In this document: positions 60,903-64,000 of the stretch, piece after piece | How positions within the stretch are numbered: the stretch's first letter is position 1 | How the letters are laid out: the number at the start of each line of letters is the position of its first letter | Assembly: GCA_022651005.1 (NCBI GenBank) | Contig: JALCQD010000005.1 | Span: 1-64,000, forward strand | DNA: 64,000 nucleotides | Source of the DNA: Bifidobacteriaceae bacterium | GTDB taxonomy: Bacteria; Actinomycetota; Actinomycetes; Actinomycetales; Bifidobacteriaceae | Reading direction: 5' to 3' | Position numbers and translations under genes: made by a program | The notes under the pieces: model-generated | Databases searched by the model: none | Seen by the model: only the letters and a program-made list of their open reading frames with translations | What the model was told of the DNA's origin: nothing

Positions 60903-63098
60903 ATGGAAACTGCGAACACATCTCACACTTACGCTTCGGACGGCCGCTTTGGCGCACTCTCCTCAGAGAGCAACGTCTCCGTCGAGGCTGCACATTCTCT
61001 CGAACCGCGCACACTCCACGTTGCAATCACGGGCGACGACAGCAACGATGGCTCTGCATCCTCGCCCTTCCGCACCATTTCTCGGGCTGCGAAACTTGCC
61101 AACGTCGGAGACACCGTCATCGTGCATGAGGGCACCTATCGAGAAAACGTGAGCCCCGCACGTGGGGGCGCAAACCCCACGGAGCGCATCACATACGAGG
61201 CGGCGCCCGGAGAACACGCCGTCATCAAGGGTTCGGAAGAGATCACGGGCTGGGAGCGAGTACACCCAGACAGCTACGCAAGCCTCGGAATCGCAGATGC
61301 TGCGGCCGTTGACGGAACGCTCTGGCATATCGCCATTCCGAATACCCTCTTCGGCACCTTCAATCCTTACGCGCAACCCCTTCGTGGTGACTGGCTCGAA
61401 CGTCCCAGCGACTGGACGCTCAGCCTCGGCTGCGTCTATCTGAATGGCAAGGCGCTGTTCGAGGCACCAACCGTTGCCGAAGTCGCCGCCGCCACGGAAC
61501 GCACAGTGGGCTTCGGCCCAGGCTGGGAGGCGGAGGGAGCTCAGACTTGTCCCGTCGAACCTATTCCGAATTCAGAGGACACGACGTGGCAGTGGACGTC
61601 ACGCGTTACCAACGACGAGACCGAGATCTGGGCCAACTTCCACAACGTGGATCCCAATGCTGCGGACTCCCTCACCGAGATCAACGTCCGCAAGACCTGC
61701 TTCTACCCCGACACCACCGGCATCAACTACATCACGGTGAGCGGCTTCGAAATGGCGCAGGCGGCCTGCCCCTGGGCACCGCCGACGGGAGACCAGCCCG
61801 GACTTCTCGGCACTCATTGGAGCAAGGGCTGGATCATCGAGAACAACGACATCCACGACGCACGCTGCTCCGGCATCTCCATCGGCAAGGAGGCCAGCAC
61901 AGGCGATAACGAGACCACCACGAATCATCGCCTCCCTGGCTACCAGAACCAGATGAAGGTGGTGTTCCGCGCGCGGCATGCGGCGGGATGGTCCAAGGAG
62001 AGCATCGGCTCGCACGTCATCCGTCGCAACAAGATCCACGATTGCGGGCAGAACGGCATCGTGGGACATCTCGGCGGCGTCTTCAGCACCATCCTGAACA
62101 ACGACATCTGGAACATCGGCACGCGTCACGAGTTCTTCGGCCACGAAATCGCAGGGATCAAGCTGCACGCGGCTATTGACGTGCGGATTGCACACAACCA
62201 CATTCACCGTTGCACTCTGGGCACGTGGCTGGATTGGGAAGCGCAGGGCACGCGCGTCACCAGCAACATTTACGACCACAACAACCGCGACCTCATGATC
62301 GAGGTAACGTCGGGGCCCGCGCTCATGGACAACAACGTTTTCGCCAGCGCCTACAACATCGACAACGTGGCGCAGGGCACCGCGTTCGTCCACAACCTGT
62401 TCGCGGGCACGACACGGCGCATCCCCACCCTGGATCGTTCCACGCCGTATCACTTCCCCCATTCAACGGAAGTGGCGGGCGTCGCGCTCGTATACAGCGG
62501 AGATGATCGGGTGCAGCAGAACATCTTCGTTGGCGGACCCGAGCCGCTGGAAGGCGTGACCTTGCGCGGCACCAAGAGCTATTCGGGAGCACCCGCCTCC
62601 GAAGCCGAGTACATCGAGCGCGTCCGCGGCGGCGGCATCGGCGATACGAACCTTTACGAGGACGTGCCGCAACCCGTGTACGTGAGTGGTAACGCCTATC
62701 TCGACGGGGCACCCGCCTGCGAGGGAGAGATCGGCGCACTGGTAAGCGACGGTGCGGGCACAGGCAGGGGCTCCGGCACACCGGGAACAGGTACGGGCAG
62801 CGCAGATTCCGGCGCCGCCTCCGCGAACGTGTCCGTCTCCAAGGATTCAGACGGTCATGTATGGCTCGACATCACCATTCCGGAGGGCATTCTCGACGCA
62901 TCGTCCACGCTGCCGACGCATCCCATCACCACTGCAAGCCTGGGAGCTCCACGCATCGTGGGACAGGCGTACGAGAATCCGGATGGGACTCCGCTCGCCG
63001 TCAATTGCGATCTCCTCGGAACTACTCGCGGAAGCCATCCCGTTCCTGGACCTTTCGAAACTTTACAGCCCGGGAAAAATCACATTCAGGTGCGGTAA
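60903..63098 (+). CDS. GH120 beta-xylosidase, second copy
   Basis: 731 residues, about 55-60 percent alike by eye to the enzyme at 4743-6734. Shared signatures are GDTVIVHEGTYRENV, RGDWL, NVRKTCFYP, GFEMAQAACPWAPP, HWSKGWIIENNDIHDARCS and GTWLDW. The expected nucleophile D444 and acid/base E467 (MIEVTSGP) keep the 23-residue spacing. It differs by a 35-residue N-terminal extension and a Gly/Ser/Thr-rich insertion near 615-640. There is no signal peptide. AAAGGAG precedes the ATG. No transporter or regulator gene is adjacent, unlike the first copy, and an intrinsic terminator follows. A distinct xyloside preference is possible. Confidence 0.9.
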   Translation: METANTSHTYASDGRFGALSSESNVSVEAAHSLEPRTLHVAITGDDSNDGSASSPFRTISRAAKLANVGDTVIVHEGTYRENVSPARGGANPTERITYEAAPGEHAVIKGSEEITGWERVHPDSYASLGIADAAAVDGTLWHIAIPNTLFGTFNPYAQPLRGDWLERPSDWTLSLGCVYLNGKALFEAPTVAEVAAATERTVGFGPGWEAEGAQTCPVEPIPNSEDTTWQWTSRVTNDETEIWANFHNVDPNAADSLTEINVRKTCFYPDTTGINYITVSGFEMAQAACPWAPPTGDQPGLLGTHWSKGWIIENNDIHDARCSGISIGKEASTGDNETTTNHRLPGYQNQMKVVFRARHAAGWSKESIGSHVIRRNKIHDCGQNGIVGHLGGVFSTILNNDIWNIGTRHEFFGHEIAGIKLHAAIDVRIAHNHIHRCTLGTWLDWEAQGTRVTSNIYDHNNRDLMIEVTSGPALMDNNVFASAYNIDNVAQGTAFVHNLFAGTTRRIPTLDRSTPYHFPHSTEVAGVALVYSGDDRVQQNIFVGGPEPLEGVTLRGTKSYSGAPASEAEYIERVRGGGIGDTNLYEDVPQPVYVSGNAYLDGAPACEGEIGALVSDGAGTGRGSGTPGTGTGSADSGAASANVSVSKDSDGHVWLDITIPEGILDASSTLPTHPITTASLGAPRIVGQAYENPDGTPLAVNCDLLGTTRGSHPVPGPFETLQPGKNHIQVR

Positions 63099-63125
63099 AT
63101 ATTCCATCTACATTTTGTAATATGT

Positions 63126-63170
63126 AACGCCATATTCCCGGTCACCATGTCCGGAGTATGGCGTTATTAT
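63126..63170 (+). terminator. Intrinsic terminator of the second GH120 gene
   Basis: AACGCCATA (63126-63134) and TATGGCGTT (63157-63165) pair, with an inner CCGG/CCGG stem, and ATTATTGT follows. It lies 28 bases past the stop codon. Confidence 0.85.
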
Positions 63171-63335
63171 TGTATTAACGATCTAATAGCTAGAACATTT
63201 TTGGTGTTCTCTTTTGTGCATTAGGTACGTTCTTTTCCATAGCGAACGTTCTCATTATGAAGACTTCGTAACGGCTAACGTTTGCATTTCGATTCTCGTT
63301 CGCGAAAATTTCGATTCCTGCTAGCGTGTCTCTTT

Positions 63336-63353
63336 GTTCGCAAAGCCGCGAAC
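63336..63353. promoter_or_regulatory. GTTCGC-N6-GCGAAC palindrome upstream of a small unknown gene
   Basis: A perfect 6-bp inverted repeat 28 bases ahead of the start codon, in an AT-rich region (63180-63330) that also contains further CGAACGT and TTCGCGAA elements. It is a candidate operator. Confidence 0.4.
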
Positions 63354-63381
63354 GTGTGAAACGCACAGCGAAAGGACACAC

Positions 63382-63822
63382 ATGCTGACAAAAGAACGGA
63401 CCGATACCAAAATCATCACCGTCGATGTAGCCATGTACTCGAAGAGCCCCGAGGAGAAGACCGCCCGAGCCAACGAGGTCGCGCGATCGTTCGGCGTACC
63501 TGACGAGGCCATTGCCGCCGTCGAGGATTTCAAAAAGCAGCTCACGGACCACGGTGCCTGGAATCTGCCGTTCATGGGCTACGTCAACGACGACGAGGGC
63601 TTCGGCTACTCCTACGTGGACGACGCCGCCATCACCCCACTGGGATGGGACGCACACGCCGCCTTCAAGAACCTGCCGTATGACGTCAAAACAGCTTTCG
63701 CCATCCGCATGCTGTTCACACATCGCGACGTGGACCGCTACGGCGCCGGCATGTTCCTGCACTACGATCGCGGATTCACCATCCGCATCCTCAAGAACGG
63801 GAAGCTCTGCTCCCGCCTGTAA
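63382..63822 (+). CDS. Small protein of unknown function
   Basis: 146 residues, not recognised. The start ATG follows GAAAGGA. It looks soluble, acidic in the middle, with a GWDAHAAFKNLPYDVKTAFAI helix and a final strand-like FLHYDRGFTIRILKNGKL segment; no signal peptide or membrane helix. Codon use matches its neighbours and terminators lie on both sides, so it is a real monocistronic gene. Its own AT-rich leader with a palindrome suggests regulated expression. No function is proposed. Confidence 0.75.
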   Translation: MLTKERTDTKIITVDVAMYSKSPEEKTARANEVARSFGVPDEAIAAVEDFKKQLTDHGAWNLPFMGYVNDDEGFGYSYVDDAAITPLGWDAHAAFKNLPYDVKTAFAIRMLFTHRDVDRYGAGMFLHYDRGFTIRILKNGKLCSRL

Positions 63823-63830
63823 ATAAATGT

Positions 63831-63867
63831 GCGCTCGCCCTGTCTCCCTCCTGACGGCGAGCGCTCT
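63831..63867 (+). terminator. Intrinsic terminator
   Basis: GCGCTCGCC (63831-63839) and GGCGAGCGC (63856-63864) form a perfect 9-bp stem followed by a short T/C-rich tail, 9 bases after the stop of the small unknown gene. Confidence 0.85.
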
Positions 63868-63873
63868 TCAACT

Positions 63874-63941
63874 TCGAGACGCGACGCCAAGCGGATCCAT
63901 CGATTCATGGATCAGTGAATTCGGCGGAGGCCACGTCTCGA
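63874..63941. repeat. Nested inverted repeats near the window end
   Basis: Outer arms TCGAGACG/CGTCTCGA (63874-63881, 63934-63941) enclose inner arms GATCCAT/ATGGATC (63894-63900, 63907-63913). They precede a possible gene start at 63975 and may be a structured leader. Confidence 0.45.
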
Positions 63942-63974
63942 CTGAGTGAATTAGGGGAAGGGGAAAAGAGCCCG

Positions 63975-64000
63975 ATGAGCGAGATGAGTTCACCCACCGG
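63975..64000 (+). CDS. Possible start of the next gene (cut by window edge)
   Basis: An ATG at 63975 is preceded by AGGGGAAGGGG and opens a frame reading MSEMSSPT to the end of the window. Too short to identify. Confidence 0.3.

Overview
The window is 64 kb of GC-rich (close to 60 percent by eye), densely coded DNA. It looks like a chromosomal segment of a Gram-positive actinobacterium. Pointers are sortase-anchored surface proteins (an LAQTG and an LPLTG signal), ATGA-overlapping gene starts, class I ketol-acid reductoisomerase, a fused trehalose-6-phosphate synthase/phosphatase, and GH13/GH36/GH120 glycosidases of the kind found in host-associated Actinomycetaceae and Bifidobacteriaceae. 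The genus cannot be fixed from the sequence alone. No rRNA, tRNA, CRISPR array, prophage or intact insertion sequence was seen.

Layout, left half. 1-3.8 kb: two tandem internalin-like leucine-rich-repeat surface proteins, the first cut by the window edge. 3.9-8.1 kb: a TetR regulator, a GH120 beta-xylosidase and an MFS transporter, with a near-consensus promoter and two palindromes ahead of the xylosidase. 8.3-9.3 kb: an AEC-family carrier. 9.4-13.7 kb: a thiamin salvage operon thiM-thiE-thiD-(thiD:tenA) behind a TPP riboswitch. 13.8-23.6 kb: a VWA surface protein, two MFS transporters, a TMEM175-like channel, and an IclR/FAD-oxidoreductase locus. 23.7-33.7 kb: a sugar-acid hub. A leftward operon (transporter, enolase-superfamily dehydratase, KDG kinase, KDPG aldolase) and a rightward operon (transketolase, DhuD-like reductase, DhuI-like isomerase) diverge from one control region. 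A GntR/FadR-type regulator lies at the far end.

Layout, right half. 34.2-39.7 kb: two amino-acid permeases, an HsmA-like membrane protein and an MHS transporter. 40.1-43.3 kb: ilvC and a second MHS transporter. The transporter is preceded by a 24-codon isoleucine-rich leader peptide with a terminator/antiterminator, a classical attenuator that appears not to be annotated as a gene. 43.3-51.7 kb: OtsA-OtsB fusion, GH13 alpha-glucosidase, GH36 alpha-galactosidase, aldo/keto reductase and a VOC protein. 51.7-58.1 kb: two very large YhgE/Pip membrane proteins bracketed by two TetR regulators. 58.1-64 kb: a TauE/SafE exporter, a PanE-like reductase, tadA, a second GH120 enzyme and a small unknown protein.

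Functionally the segment is about carbohydrate and sugar-acid scavenging. Xylosides are handled by the two GH120 enzymes and galactosides/isomaltosides by GH36 and GH13. Uronates or aldonates funnel to 2-keto-3-deoxygluconate and then to pyruvate plus glyceraldehyde-3-phosphate. Vitamin salvage, branched-chain amino-acid supply and surface adhesion genes are interleaved. The most interesting observations are the Ile leader attenuator in front of a transporter rather than a biosynthetic gene, the divergent sugar-acid control region, the ThiD-TenA fusion with a GTGD active-site loop, and the VWA protein that has lost its MIDAS metal site.
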